A stretch of DNA of 64,000 nt from Deltaproteobacteria bacterium (GCA_016931115.1 JAFGFM010000092.1:1-64000), one strand, 5' to 3'. Positions 53,607-63,995 are shown, numbered from the stretch's first letter. Notes: a model not told the origin generated them from the letters alone. Made by a program: numbers and translations.

Positions 53607-54955
53607 AAAAATTTATGAAAATTATGCTTGTAATAGCCGGGCTTATTCTTGTTGCGGTAATTGTACTAGCAGCCATGTACCGCGATACAATAGGGATCAT
53701 GCTGGGAAATAGAAAGGTTGAACCCCACACAGAGGTGGTTCGTGACATTGCAACTTCACCTGTTCAGCCGATTACAAGAGGAGAGGCAGACTGGATAAGC
53801 TGGCGCAATATTAATGGCGATAACAGGAACGGGGATTCAGGTATAAAAACAGACTGGTCAAATGGACTTAAAAAGATATGGGAGATAGATTACCTGTGTG
53901 ATGGAGAGGACAGTGCAACATGGTCTGCGCCGGTTGTGCAGGGTAACAGGCTTGTAGTCTGTGGACGTGATGGCAAAAATGACGTTGTATACTGTCTTAA
54001 CCCGGAAGATGGCGGACTTATTTGGATACAATCATATCCGGCTGAAACATCGGATCAATATGGCATGGGTTTCAGGGCAACCCCCTGGATTGATAATGAT
54101 CGTGTATATACCTATGGCAGGGGCGGAGATCTTGCCTGCTGGAATCTTTTAAATGGTGAAAAGATCTGGCAGAGGAATGTCCGCGATGCAGGAGGTGAAG
54201 AACCTACATGGGGGCTTTCATCATCTCCCCTTGTAACCGATTCACTTGTCATAGTTAACGCTGGTGGGAGCGCACGCACTATAGCATATGATAAGATGAC
54301 AGGGGATATGGTGTGGAAGGCAGGGCAGGGACAGGCCGGTTATGCTGCTATTACCATTATGGAGATTGATGGTGAACCGGTAGTACTCTCCTTTCATGGG
54401 AAGGGGCTTGCAGCGATTACCCTGAATGATGGCAAGGTGCTGTGGGACATTGAATGGCAGACTGACTATGACGTTAATGCCACCACACCGGTTGTAAAAG
54501 ATAACCTGGTATTCATCACATCCGGTTATAAAACCGGCAGTGAACTGCTAAGGGTTAGTAAATCAGGCGCCGAGGTTGTGTGGAAAAATAAGGAATTTGC
54601 ATCACACCATTCAGACCCGTTTATTATCGGTAACTACATATATGGCTATTCCGGTGACAGCATGCAGAATAAGGGCTTTTTCAAGTGCCTTGAACTTGAA
54701 ACCGGCATGGAAAAATGGAGTACAAAAGAGATGGGGTGGGGCACATGTATTGCTGTGGAGGATTATCTCCTGTGCAAAGATGTCAAGGGTAGCCTGTTTC
54801 TTATGAGACCTGATCCTGAAAAATTTGTAAAGGTTGCGGAGCTGCCAAAGATATGGGGCAAGGTAAGCGGGGCAACATGGACAAAACCCATACTGGTTAA
54901 TGGCAGGCTCTACCTGAGATTCAAACAGGGTCTGATGTGCTATGAAATAAAGTAG
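53603..54955 (+). CDS. Membrane-anchored PQQ-like beta-propeller protein
   Basis: 450 residues: an N-terminal membrane anchor or signal (IMLVIAGLILVAVIVLAAMY, about 7-26) and repeated propeller blades with W-rich motifs (NPEDGGLIWIQSY, LLNGEKIWQRN, MTGDMVWKAGQG, LNDGKVLWDIEW, LETGMEKWSTKE). It belongs to the PQQ_2/BamB-like group, often periplasmic scaffolds. No alcohol-dehydrogenase residues are evident, so an enzyme role is unlikely. It overlaps the RluA gene by four bases. Confidence 0.8.
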   Translation: MKKFMKIMLVIAGLILVAVIVLAAMYRDTIGIMLGNRKVEPHTEVVRDIATSPVQPITRGEADWISWRNINGDNRNGDSGIKTDWSNGLKKIWEIDYLCDGEDSATWSAPVVQGNRLVVCGRDGKNDVVYCLNPEDGGLIWIQSYPAETSDQYGMGFRATPWIDNDRVYTYGRGGDLACWNLLNGEKIWQRNVRDAGGEEPTWGLSSSPLVTDSLVIVNAGGSARTIAYDKMTGDMVWKAGQGQAGYAAITIMEIDGEPVVLSFHGKGLAAITLNDGKVLWDIEWQTDYDVNATTPVVKDNLVFITSGYKTGSELLRVSKSGAEVVWKNKEFASHHSDPFIIGNYIYGYSGDSMQNKGFFKCLELETGMEKWSTKEMGWGTCIAVEDYLLCKDVKGSLFLMRPDPEKFVKVAELPKIWGKVSGATWTKPILVNGRLYLRFKQGLMCYEIK

Positions 54956-54963
54956 TTTAGTGT

Positions 54964-57954
54964 CTACATGGCATCAATCCCCATGTTGATAATAGTCCCG
55001 GTCAGATCACTGCTGCTGGTCTTAATTACCGAAATCCTTTCATGGGTGAATTTAACCTCATCCACAAGATACTGCTTGATCGCGAGCACCCTTTCATCAG
55101 CAAGGGATATCAATTTATCATCACTGATCGTCAGGGCCTTGAGAATCCCATCATAAATCTCTTTATAAACACTATTATCCTTAACCTGCGTCTCTGATCC
55201 CTGTGCGGATTTCTGTCCCTTTTCAGGATCCTCTCCCTGGATATTCATTTTCAATCGTTCGTCAACACCGGGCAAGCCCATCTCATTATTAATCGCCTTC
55301 AGCGTAACATGATTTTCTGTGACCATCCATAGCTCCTGAGATTTCAGCTTATCTTCAATCATTGATAACTCAATGCCTCTCCTATCTGCCACCATTTTAT
55401 TAAGATTCGCTGTCTTAAGCGCTGCAACATCCTCCGACCTTGAGGCATTGCCCTTTATAGAAAGGGTGAGCTGAGGTCTTTGATTGAGTGCATCCGCAAG
55501 TTTTACGAGGTTGTCTTTACCTGCCTGGTTTAATATGGAACTGCCAGGGTCAAATAAAATATTCCCCATATCATCACCTCCGCCGGGTATCAGGGAACCG
55601 AGGAGCTTAAAAGGGGATGCCGCCGCCTTTACTAAAATATTCACAAGGGTCTTTATTATAATGCCTGCGACACTGAAATCGGGGTCATCAAGGTCTCCGG
55701 ATATATTTACATCAAGATCAATCACGCCGGAAATGTCACGCAGGAGCGCAAGACCTAGCCCCACAGGCGCATTAATGACCGGCTCTACAGCAACCTTTTC
55801 ACCCAGATAAAGATTTTTTGCGTTTATGTTATTGTCTCCCTTTAATTTGCGGTCATGAAGGGAATAATCAAGGTCAAGGGAGAGTTTTCCGCTTTTCAGG
55901 TAGTTGCCTATATAGACACCGGAATAGGGTGAGAGGTGCGTCATCTCAAGTCCCTTTAATGTGCTTTTAAATGCGAACCCGGGCTGAAGGCGAATGGGAT
56001 CAAGAGTGCCTGTGAGAGTAAAAGGTGCGTATTTGTCTATGTCTGCCTTGAATGAAAATGGGGAAGGGGCTTTTGTCAGCGAACCTATTTTATCTATGCT
56101 CAAGGCCATATTATACATGCCTGTCTTGTATTCTGGTTTCACACTTTTATCGGAAAAAAGGAGAGTGCCATTATTCAAGCTTACTTTATCTATTTCATAT
56201 TTCCAGGGGTCTGAGCTGGACGGTTTTTGCTCAGATGGTTCAGCGTCCTTTATTTCCTCCTTTTCTTTCATCATACCTGCAAGGTTAAGGAGCTTTTTCT
56301 CAGACAGGCTTACAGCAAGATCAGGTTTTACAAGGCTGACTGATGCGACTGTAATCTTCCGGGCATTAACATCAGCCCTCAAATCATCAAGCATGAATCT
56401 GTTTAAACTGAAGAGAGGATTGTTGGAACGCAGATCCTTGATCTTTAAGTTGTCCAAGCCCATGCTGGTGGCTGCATTGATAGAGGTCTCTCCATCTTTT
56501 TTGACTGATACATTTCCATCTGCAAAAAGGTTTCCATCTGCTATGTTCAGCCACATGATTGCTTCAAGATATTTTGTAAATGGATTAAGCATGAGTTTAT
56601 CAAGCTTATATTTCAGCTCCATTGAAAAGGGTGTGGGGCATAAAAAACCTTCAATATTTATCTCGCCATTACTGTTCAGGATGGCGGCAAGATTAATTGA
56701 TATTTTGCTTTCAGGTGCAAGGGATATATCCTTTAAATCCAGATTGATCCCAGAAAGTGTATGTTTTGTGTTTATTTTTTCGTTTTGGTCTTCAAAATCA
56801 ATCGTGCTGTTTTTTAGAAATACCTGCCTTACCATGATATCCCATGGTTTATTTTCTTTTCCATTATCCGCAGATGCATTTTCCTGCCCTGTTTTAGCGG
56901 GCTTATCAGGAGCAACAAGGGCTTCATACCTTGCCTTTCCCTTTTTATCGATCCACTGATTTAACGCCAGCCTGTCCAGAAGCACATCTTCAACCAATAC
57001 CCTGCGCATTGTAATATCAACAGTGAAATTTTGGATGGCTATATTCCCTGCGCTCAGCATGGCCGGGTCAGTAAAATTATCATTAATGCCAAGATCCTTT
57101 ATTGCAAGGTTCCCTTTATCTATCTTAAAAATGAAATCAGTATCATCTTTAATATGGATATTTGTATCAAATGAAAGCATTCCTTTCCCTATCTTAAGGG
57201 GAAGGATATTTTCAAGGAATTTGCTAAAGCCTTCCAGGTTAATATTGTTTGCGCCTATGCTCCCTTCCACATACAGAGGGTCTATCCTGTAATCGCCCTT
57301 AAGTTGCAGCTCTCCCCCTTCCTGATCTTTTGCATTAATGGTAAAGGGGTTCAGATGCTCGTCACCTGTTGCAAAATACAATTCATTAACCTTGATAGAG
57401 ATATCGTTAAGGTTTACTGTTGCAGGGTCATCCCCGCTTTTATCAGGATATTTGAATGCCCCCTTATTTATGGATGTGTTAAACAACTTGATGGCGATTG
57501 GTCTTTTACCTTTCTTATCTTCTTTCTCTTTACCCGAACCAGATGACAGCTTTTCAACAATATCGCTGAAATTAAAGCCCGTTTTAAATTTAATGATGTT
57601 AATACGTGAGTTATCTAGGGACAGTTCATCAAAGGCTATTCCAAACAAAAAAACAGATTTCCATAAACCAAAGTCAACAAGAAGATTATCCCACGCTGCA
57701 AGATGCCCGTCATTTGAATCTGAGACTGAAAGATTCTCTATTTGTAATGATAGCTTGAAGGGGTTGAAACGGATATCGCCAGTGGTTATCTCTCTACCTA
57801 TAAGGGTTGAGACATCGGTCTCAAGTGTATTTTTTAGTTTACCGGGCAGGTAAAACCAGGATAGACAGAGATAAACAAGATATAAAAACAGAGAGGAGGC
57901 TAATACCCATTGATACCATTTAATGAGCCTTAACCGGGTTTTTATTGTGCCCAT
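54964..57954 (-). CDS. DUF748/AsmA-like envelope protein
   Basis: About 996 residues from ATG 57954; the GTG at 57963 is an alternative. One N-terminal transmembrane helix (WVLASSLFLYLVYLCLSWFY, about 16-35) is followed by a long periplasmic beta-rich part typical of DUF748/AsmA proteins (LIGREITTGDIRFNPFKLSL, LALLRDISGVIDLDVNISG). Related proteins bridge the periplasm and carry phospholipids. The last ~250 residues (GSSILNQAGKDNLVKLADAL) resemble an OmpA-like region. It faces the U32 operon end-to-end with 8 bases between. Confidence 0.82.
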   Translation of the reverse strand: MGTIKTRLRLIKWYQWVLASSLFLYLVYLCLSWFYLPGKLKNTLETDVSTLIGREITTGDIRFNPFKLSLQIENLSVSDSNDGHLAAWDNLLVDFGLWKSVFLFGIAFDELSLDNSRINIIKFKTGFNFSDIVEKLSSGSGKEKEDKKGKRPIAIKLFNTSINKGAFKYPDKSGDDPATVNLNDISIKVNELYFATGDEHLNPFTINAKDQEGGELQLKGDYRIDPLYVEGSIGANNINLEGFSKFLENILPLKIGKGMLSFDTNIHIKDDTDFIFKIDKGNLAIKDLGINDNFTDPAMLSAGNIAIQNFTVDITMRRVLVEDVLLDRLALNQWIDKKGKARYEALVAPDKPAKTGQENASADNGKENKPWDIMVRQVFLKNSTIDFEDQNEKINTKHTLSGINLDLKDISLAPESKISINLAAILNSNGEINIEGFLCPTPFSMELKYKLDKLMLNPFTKYLEAIMWLNIADGNLFADGNVSVKKDGETSINAATSMGLDNLKIKDLRSNNPLFSLNRFMLDDLRADVNARKITVASVSLVKPDLAVSLSEKKLLNLAGMMKEKEEIKDAEPSEQKPSSSDPWKYEIDKVSLNNGTLLFSDKSVKPEYKTGMYNMALSIDKIGSLTKAPSPFSFKADIDKYAPFTLTGTLDPIRLQPGFAFKSTLKGLEMTHLSPYSGVYIGNYLKSGKLSLDLDYSLHDRKLKGDNNINAKNLYLGEKVAVEPVINAPVGLGLALLRDISGVIDLDVNISGDLDDPDFSVAGIIIKTLVNILVKAAASPFKLLGSLIPGGGDDMGNILFDPGSSILNQAGKDNLVKLADALNQRPQLTLSIKGNASRSEDVAALKTANLNKMVADRRGIELSMIEDKLKSQELWMVTENHVTLKAINNEMGLPGVDERLKMNIQGEDPEKGQKSAQGSETQVKDNSVYKEIYDGILKALTISDDKLISLADERVLAIKQYLVDEVKFTHERISVIKTSSSDLTGTIINMGIDAM

Positions 57955-57975
57955 GACGACCACTCTTCTTAATGG

Positions 57976-58926
57976 TTAATGAACTGTTACTTTAAGCCCC
58001 ATCTCCTCCAGGATATTTTTAAATGATTGTATCTTTTCGTCAGAAGGGACAGGGGCCTGAGCCACCTTTTTATTGCTGCTTATCCTCTGGTGCTTCATAA
58101 CCCCCAGGTTATGATAGGGCAATAGCTGGATAACAGTTACTGCATCACCAAGGGTTTTGCAGAACTCCCCTGTCTCCTTAATGTTTTCCTCTGAGTCATT
58201 GAACCTTGGGATAACTGGTATCCTTACCTGCATCTTTCCGCCTGCATCTGCAATCCTTTTTGCATTTTCAAGGATGATCTCGTTTGGCACCCCGATTACC
58301 TGTTTGTGCAGGTCACTCCTCATATGTTTTAAATCATAAAGAAAGAGGTCTGTGTATGGCAGCACCGCATCAATATTTTTAGCACCGGAAAAACCTGTTG
58401 TGTCCAGTGCAGTGTGGATTCCCTTTTCTTTTAAGGATTTTAATAGGGTAAGGGTGAATTCAGGCTGTGAAAGCGCCTCCCCGCCCGATATGGTGACCCC
58501 GCCGCCAGACTGATCATAAAAGGGCTTATCCCTTACAAGCTTTTCTGTAAGCTCCTCTACAGTATAATCTGTACCGCACATATAGAGGGCATCAGGGTAA
58601 CAGACATTGGCGCATGCACCACAGTTGTCACATAAATCTCTATCTATATCAATAAGCCGTATATCCTCTTTTGTCACCATGTGCTGAATAACTGTGCCTT
58701 GGCGTATGGCCCCTTTGGGACAGACATTCAGGCATTTTCCGCATTTATCAATGCCAATACACCTCATGGAGATCCAGCTCAGTTGTGTATAAAACTCCTG
58801 TGACTCAGGGCTGTGACACCATGGGCAGCGCAGGGGGCAACCCTTTAAAAATACGGTGGTTCTTATGCCTGGACCATCCTGTACAGAAAAACCCTGTATG
58901 TCATATACCTTGCCGGTGATAGTCAT
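57976..58926 (-). CDS. Glycyl-radical-enzyme activase (radical SAM, PflA-like)
   Basis: 316 residues. The radical-SAM motif CPLRCPWC is at about residues 30-37 and is followed by a ferredoxin-like insert with two [4Fe-4S] motifs (CGKCLNVCP, CDNCGACANVCYP), as in activases of the non-PFL eliminases. GGEALSQPEF carries the SAM-binding GGE. It should make the glycyl radical on the enzyme encoded upstream, whose stop codon it overlaps (TAATG). No other activase is in the window. Confidence 0.92.
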   Translation of the reverse strand: MTITGKVYDIQGFSVQDGPGIRTTVFLKGCPLRCPWCHSPESQEFYTQLSWISMRCIGIDKCGKCLNVCPKGAIRQGTVIQHMVTKEDIRLIDIDRDLCDNCGACANVCYPDALYMCGTDYTVEELTEKLVRDKPFYDQSGGGVTISGGEALSQPEFTLTLLKSLKEKGIHTALDTTGFSGAKNIDAVLPYTDLFLYDLKHMRSDLHKQVIGVPNEIILENAKRIADAGGKMQVRIPVIPRFNDSEENIKETGEFCKTLGDAVTVIQLLPYHNLGVMKHQRISSNKKVAQAPVPSDEKIQSFKNILEEMGLKVTVH

Positions 58927-61343
58927 TAGAAACTGAACTCCGTTCTCTTTATTATATCTTCCTGGCTCTCTTTATAGAGCTCCACAAAATAGGCGCTGAA
59001 TCCTGCAATACGTACCACAAGGTCCCTGTAATCATCAGGCCGCTCCTGTGCCTTTCTTAAGACATCAGCGCTTACAATGTTAAACTGCATCTCCATGCCG
59101 CCCAGGCCGAAATAGGTTTTTATCAGGGCCTTGAGTTTTTCCTTACCCTGTTCGTTTCTTACTGCCGTAGGATGAAAACGCAGGTTTAAGAGTGTGCCGT
59201 TCCCGAATTTTTTCTGGTCAATTGCAGAGACCGATCTGACGGTTGCTGTGGGCCCGTTCTTATCCAGTTGCTGCACCGGTGATATGCCGTCACAAAGTGG
59301 TTCACCCCTTTTTCTGCCGTCAGGTGAGGCGGCAGTCATCATGCCAAAGAGGATATGTGCTGTTACCGGATAAAGCCCTGCTGAATACCTGCCCCTGTAG
59401 CCCGTGCCTGAGTTAATGGCGTTTGCATATATATCAGATGCCCATGTGGCAAACTGATCCACATACTCGTTGCCATTGCCATAATGGGGTGACTCCTTCA
59501 ATATCCGTTGCCTTAAGTCTTCCTTTCCTTCCCAGTTTGTCATGATGGCATCATAGATTTCACGCGCACTGACAAGCTTTTTATCAAAGACCATGTATTT
59601 AACTGCTGCCAGGCTGTCTGTGATGTTACCGATTGCTATGCCTGCATTTCCGGTGGAGTTGTATTTTGCGCCGCCCTTCATTACATCCTTACCCTTTTCC
59701 ATGCATCCGTCTATTGTTGCAGAGACAACCGGAAGGGGCATGTGTTCTGATGCCACATATTCAAAGGTGTTGACAAGGGTTATTTGCCAGTTTGCAAAAT
59801 ATTCGATCTGTTTTTTTACCGCATCAAGCACCTCATCAAATGTCTTCATCTCATAGAGATACCCTGTCGGAAGCCCTGTCTGTCCGCTAATTTTGCCATC
59901 AAACCCCGGCATAGGATTATAGCCATTATTGATTGCCAGGATAAATGCATTAAGCAGGTTGAAAAAGGACTCTGTTCCGGTTCCGCCCGGGGCTGCCCAT
60001 TCATCGCCGCAGCTCTGTGGTTCAACACATCCTATAAGGCAGTAATTACGTGCGCTCTCTATGGGTAGACCCCTTGCCATAAGGGCCGGGATTATTACAT
60101 CATCACTCTCAAATGTCGGCACACCGCCTGCAATCTGTGTGGTTTCAATCGCCGCCTCCCACAGGGCATCAGGCGTACCTTTATGCACACGCATGGACTG
60201 CGGCGGATCATGGAGTATAAGTCTTCCAGCCGATTGCAGCATCATGTATGTAACTGTATTTGTGGCATCTTTGCCATCCCTTGTAACGCCGCCCAGTGTC
60301 ATCAGCTGCCCGCTTGTATAACCGGGGCCTGACTTTGTTGCCAGTTCAGGCCATATCTTGTTCATCTCTGCTACCTTGAGATAAAAGAGGTCAAGTAGCT
60401 CCTGTGCCTCATCATGGGTAAGCCTTTTTGCCTTTATATCCGCATCGTAAAATTTGCCAAGGTACTGGTCTAAACGTCCGAATGAGATGCCGTGCTGCTG
60501 CCCGTCAAGGCAGAGGCATATCTGATAGAGGTATATGCACTGGATAGCGTCATGGAATGTGCGGCATGGGTTCTCCATTATCCGGTTCAGGCTCTCTGCC
60601 ATTCTTAACAGCTCTTTTTGTCTTTCAGGATTTGTTTCTATGGAAGCAAGCCTTTCACACTCTTTTGCATATCTCTTTGAAAAGGCGATGATTCCGTCGC
60701 ATACTATGGTTATTGCCCTGTAGAAATTGTACCTGTATACGCTGTCACCGAACATCACCCCTTCGAGTTCTTCCATTTTTTCCTGGGCCTCTTTTTTTAT
60801 GGCCCCAAAACCTTTGTTAATGGCCTTTTCAAAGTCTGCTACAAAATGGCCGACAGGCGACTGGCAGACACCCTTGATACCAAAGGTTGTTACACCATTA
60901 CCGACCGCCTTTTTATATCCTTCTGGTATATATTCATCCACCTTTGCACTCAGGCACTCCTTGCGCCAGAACTCGCCGGTAGCGAGCACATATTCGGCAT
61001 CCTTTTCATCTATATCATATGGGTCTGTATCTCTTTTTGGAATGGTGCCGGCCTTTAATTCATCAAGAAACCAGCTGAAGGATATCTCAGGATAAAGGGC
61101 GCAGCACCTGTATGATGTGCCCTGCCACCCTACAATTACCTCGTCTTCATTAATATGCACCGGGAGTTTTTCACACAGATTCTTAAAGTTTTTTGCCCTT
61201 TTAAGTATCCCCTGGAGTTGTGGGTTTTCCATGTAAAATTCTGTCACTATCCTGTATCTTGCTATGCAGATACTTGGCCTTGTTGTGCGATATTTTTCTC
61301 TTATTTTTGATACCCTGGGAGATATTGGGCTTAATGTATACAT
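58926..61343 (-). CDS. Glycyl-radical enzyme of unassigned specificity (PFL2/eliminase-like)
   Basis: 805 residues. The active-site Cys lies in LIGCVEPQS (Cys439, Glu441), as in the eliminase branch (choline TMA-lyase, glycerol/propanediol and hydroxyproline dehydratases, isethionate sulfite-lyase). The glycyl-radical loop near the C-terminus is RIAGFSAYFVELY (Gly781). Pyruvate formate-lyase itself has paired Cys and is excluded. HGISFGRLDQYLGKF and HDPPQSMRVH line the pocket, but specificity cannot be assigned by eye. Strictly anaerobic, cytoplasmic, activated by the downstream gene. No microcompartment genes are seen. Confidence 0.9.
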   Translation of the reverse strand: MYTLSPISPRVSKIREKYRTTRPSICIARYRIVTEFYMENPQLQGILKRAKNFKNLCEKLPVHINEDEVIVGWQGTSYRCCALYPEISFSWFLDELKAGTIPKRDTDPYDIDEKDAEYVLATGEFWRKECLSAKVDEYIPEGYKKAVGNGVTTFGIKGVCQSPVGHFVADFEKAINKGFGAIKKEAQEKMEELEGVMFGDSVYRYNFYRAITIVCDGIIAFSKRYAKECERLASIETNPERQKELLRMAESLNRIMENPCRTFHDAIQCIYLYQICLCLDGQQHGISFGRLDQYLGKFYDADIKAKRLTHDEAQELLDLFYLKVAEMNKIWPELATKSGPGYTSGQLMTLGGVTRDGKDATNTVTYMMLQSAGRLILHDPPQSMRVHKGTPDALWEAAIETTQIAGGVPTFESDDVIIPALMARGLPIESARNYCLIGCVEPQSCGDEWAAPGGTGTESFFNLLNAFILAINNGYNPMPGFDGKISGQTGLPTGYLYEMKTFDEVLDAVKKQIEYFANWQITLVNTFEYVASEHMPLPVVSATIDGCMEKGKDVMKGGAKYNSTGNAGIAIGNITDSLAAVKYMVFDKKLVSAREIYDAIMTNWEGKEDLRQRILKESPHYGNGNEYVDQFATWASDIYANAINSGTGYRGRYSAGLYPVTAHILFGMMTAASPDGRKRGEPLCDGISPVQQLDKNGPTATVRSVSAIDQKKFGNGTLLNLRFHPTAVRNEQGKEKLKALIKTYFGLGGMEMQFNIVSADVLRKAQERPDDYRDLVVRIAGFSAYFVELYKESQEDIIKRTEFSF

Positions 61344-61371
61344 AAAATTCCTCCAAACCTGATAAGTCTTA

Positions 61372-61392
61372 TTAATTAAAGCCTTTAATTAA
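61372..61392. promoter_or_regulatory. Palindromic candidate operator before the glycyl-radical enzyme gene
   Basis: TTAATTAAAG-C-CTTTAATTAA is a perfect 10-base palindrome about 30 bases upstream of the start codon at 61343. Its position over the likely promoter suggests a repressor site. The protein that binds it is not identified. Confidence 0.4.
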
Positions 61393-61471
61393 TTTATAAC
61401 TTAAGTCGTTGAGATTGTCACGTCAAGTTATGATTAAGGCTTTTATCTATCAATATTTATAATAAACCCCG

Positions 61472-61490
61472 TTCTGTATACAATACAGAA
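61472..61490. promoter_or_regulatory. GntR-type candidate operator
   Basis: TTCTGTAT-ACA-ATACAGAA is a perfect 8-base inverted repeat with a TGTATACA-like centre, the style of site bound by GntR-family regulators. It lies in the 320-base divergent region between the glycyl-radical enzyme and AsmA genes. Apart from this and the palindrome at 61372-61392, nothing is recognised in that region. Confidence 0.4.
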
Positions 61491-61663
61491 ACTCAAATAA
61501 TTATAGATATCTTAATCGGCGTTTCAGGGATGAAACATAAACCGGGTCTCAATTGTCAAAAGACCTTATTAAGGCCCTTTATTTTTGTTCTGTTTTTTAT
61601 TAATATAACTCTTCACATTATTTTTCTTTTCCATATTGTTTCACTAAAAAAAGGAGGAGTGCA

Positions 61664-63796
61664 ATGGCACGTCCATTAAAATGGATTCTGGGAGTTTTTG
61701 GCGGGATTATTATTTTAGTCATAATAGCTGTAATAGTTATTGTTTCAAGTTATGACTTTAACAATCTTAAACCTGTTATTTCAAAGGCAGTCTATGATGC
61801 AACCGGCAGGGAGCTTGTAATAGGCAGCGATATTGATCTTGATATAGGGCTAACCCCCTCCCTTGTATTATCAAATGTGAGGTTTCAGAATGCAGAGTGG
61901 GGAACCAGAAAAGATATGCTTAATGTGGGCAGGTTTGAGTTAAAGGTTTCATTGATGCCCCTTTTAAAAGGAAACGTAGAGGTGCACCGCTTTATACTTA
62001 AAGACTTTGATGTATTAATAGAGACAGACAAAAAGGGTAAGGCAAACTATCAATTTGATACAGAGAAAAAGGCTGAAACAGAAGAGAAAATGCCCGGAAC
62101 TGAATCAGAGGACACGGCAGCACCCCCTGCCTTTGCTGTGAATGAACTCGAAATAGAAAATGGCGTCATCACCTACAGGGACGGAAAAACAGGTAAGACA
62201 CAAAACCTGACCATCACTAATCTCACGACAGGCATCAAGGGTCTTGAAAACCCATTAACCATTGATCTAAGCGGTAAATATAATAATGAGCCATTTAAGG
62301 TATCAGGCACACTAGGGAGCATAAAAGGGCTAAATGACACTCAGACCCCGTGGCCTTTAGACCTTTCTATAGATGCCTTTGGTGCAAATGCAGGCCTGAA
62401 GGGTTCTATAAAAAATCCTGCTGAACAGATGGGTATCAATTTGGATTTTAATGTGAAGATAGATGACTGGGCAAAACTTTCAAAGCTTGCGGAAACGGAG
62501 ATACCTTTAAAGGAAGCATTCAGCATCTCAGGGAATATAGCTGACAGGGCATCAAAAAATTATTACATGAGCGGGTTAAAGATTGCCCTTGGGAAGAACC
62601 AGATAAATGGTTCATTAGGCATTAACCTTTCCGGCAAGGTCCCTTATATTGATGCGGCCTTATCATCAAAGGAGCTTGATCTGACCACATTAATGAAGGA
62701 GGGCAAGGAGACTGAAAAACCTGCTGAGGTATCAGCAAAGGGTGATGAAGAGATGAAAAGGCTTTTTTCTGATGAACCCCTTAACCTTGATTCATTAAAG
62801 GCGGTAAATGGTAAATTCAAAATCAGCATAGATAAACTTGTTTTGCCTGAAATGGTCTTAAACGCCCTTTCTGTTGACTCCACAATGAATAATGGCAGTC
62901 TTGCTTTAAAGCCTTTAAAGATGAATATGGGTGGAGGCAATATAGGTATCAATATTGATCTTGCCTCAAAGGCAAATGGGGTTGAACTTGCCAGTCTCAT
63001 TAATGTACAGGGGCTGGAGCTTGGAGATGTGCTTGAAAAGGCAGGGGTAAAGGAAAAGATTGAGGGGCTTTTTGATGCAGATATAGACATCAAAGGCCGT
63101 GGGAGTTCATTTGCCGCGATTATGGGTGGGCTTAATGGTTATACTACTGTTACTATGAGTGAAGGTGTTATAAGCAATAAATATTTTAATATGCTTGGCA
63201 GTGATTTCAGCAAGGGTATCATGAGGCTTCTAAATCCGACAGCACAGTCAAAGGATTACACTACAATAAAGTGTATGGTTACACGATTTGACATAAAAGA
63301 GGGCATGGCCGATGCCACTGTCCTTGTTGTTGATACAAGCATGATGAGTGTGGCAGGCGCGGGTGATATTAACCTTAGGAATGAAACACTTAATCTCTCC
63401 CTTGATCCCTCTACAAAAGGGGGTGTAGCAGGGTATAATCTAAACATCGGTGAGCTGACCCAACCCTTTAAGCTGGGCGGGACGCTTGCAAAACCATCCC
63501 TGGTGATTGATAAACAAAAGGCAGCCCTCTCAATTGGAAAGGCGTTTGGAAAGGATGGGCTCAAGGGGCTGTTAAAGAAGGGGACACAGGAAACAGGTGC
63601 AGGTGTGGATGTGGATGTGTGTACCCCTGCGCTTCAGGCCGCCAAAACAGGTGTGAAACAGACAGTCAAAAAGGAGGCATCAGAGGCTTCAACAGGTGAA
63701 GAGACACAACCAGCAGAGCCAGTTACCACTGAAAAACTTATAGAAGATGCGGTTAAAGACCCTAAAAAGGCACTAAAGAACCTGTTTGGGAGGTAG
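61664..63796 (+). CDS. AsmA-family envelope protein
   Basis: 710 residues behind AAAGGAGGAG. An N-terminal transmembrane helix (about 5-27) is followed by the AsmA domain (NLKPVISKAVYDATGREL, SDIDLDIGLTPSLVLSNVRF) and a long periplasmic region ending in the AsmA_2-like GEINLRNETLNLSLDP-type repeats, then a low-complexity tail (EASTGEETQPAEPVTTE). AsmA proteins support outer-membrane lipid homeostasis. With the DUF748 protein at 54964-57954, two members of this superfamily flank the glycyl-radical module. Confidence 0.87.
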   Translation: MARPLKWILGVFGGIIILVIIAVIVIVSSYDFNNLKPVISKAVYDATGRELVIGSDIDLDIGLTPSLVLSNVRFQNAEWGTRKDMLNVGRFELKVSLMPLLKGNVEVHRFILKDFDVLIETDKKGKANYQFDTEKKAETEEKMPGTESEDTAAPPAFAVNELEIENGVITYRDGKTGKTQNLTITNLTTGIKGLENPLTIDLSGKYNNEPFKVSGTLGSIKGLNDTQTPWPLDLSIDAFGANAGLKGSIKNPAEQMGINLDFNVKIDDWAKLSKLAETEIPLKEAFSISGNIADRASKNYYMSGLKIALGKNQINGSLGINLSGKVPYIDAALSSKELDLTTLMKEGKETEKPAEVSAKGDEEMKRLFSDEPLNLDSLKAVNGKFKISIDKLVLPEMVLNALSVDSTMNNGSLALKPLKMNMGGGNIGINIDLASKANGVELASLINVQGLELGDVLEKAGVKEKIEGLFDADIDIKGRGSSFAAIMGGLNGYTTVTMSEGVISNKYFNMLGSDFSKGIMRLLNPTAQSKDYTTIKCMVTRFDIKEGMADATVLVVDTSMMSVAGAGDINLRNETLNLSLDPSTKGGVAGYNLNIGELTQPFKLGGTLAKPSLVIDKQKAALSIGKAFGKDGLKGLLKKGTQETGAGVDVDVCTPALQAAKTGVKQTVKKEASEASTGEETQPAEPVTTEKLIEDAVKDPKKALKNLFGR

Positions 63797-63813
63797 TTAT
63801 TAAGGTTGACGAT

Positions 63814-63995
63814 GGTTTCAGCTGTTAAATGGAAATATAGTAAACGATTTTGTTTTATTAAAATTGTATCCATTGAAATGTTTGATATCATTAGATCATT
63901 TACAGCTGAAACCAGTGTGGCAGCAGCAAAAACCATTGGGAAATCCTGGTATTTTTTCATTATCTATAATTTCAGATACTTTCGATGGTTTTTGC
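63814..63995. repeat. Two consecutive inverted repeats after asmA
   Basis: GGTTTCAGCTGTTAAATG (63814-63831) and CATTTACAGCTGAAACC (63897-63913) are inverted copies with one extra base. GCAAAAACCAT (63926-63936) and ATGGTTTTTGC (63985-63995) are perfect 11-base inverted copies. No gene is credible in this last stretch of the window. They could be MITE ends or long-stem terminators. Confidence 0.5.

Noticed and set aside
58926..61343. Pyruvate formate-lyase
   Set aside because: The active site has the single-Cys GCVEP motif of the eliminase branch and not the adjacent Cys pair of PFL.
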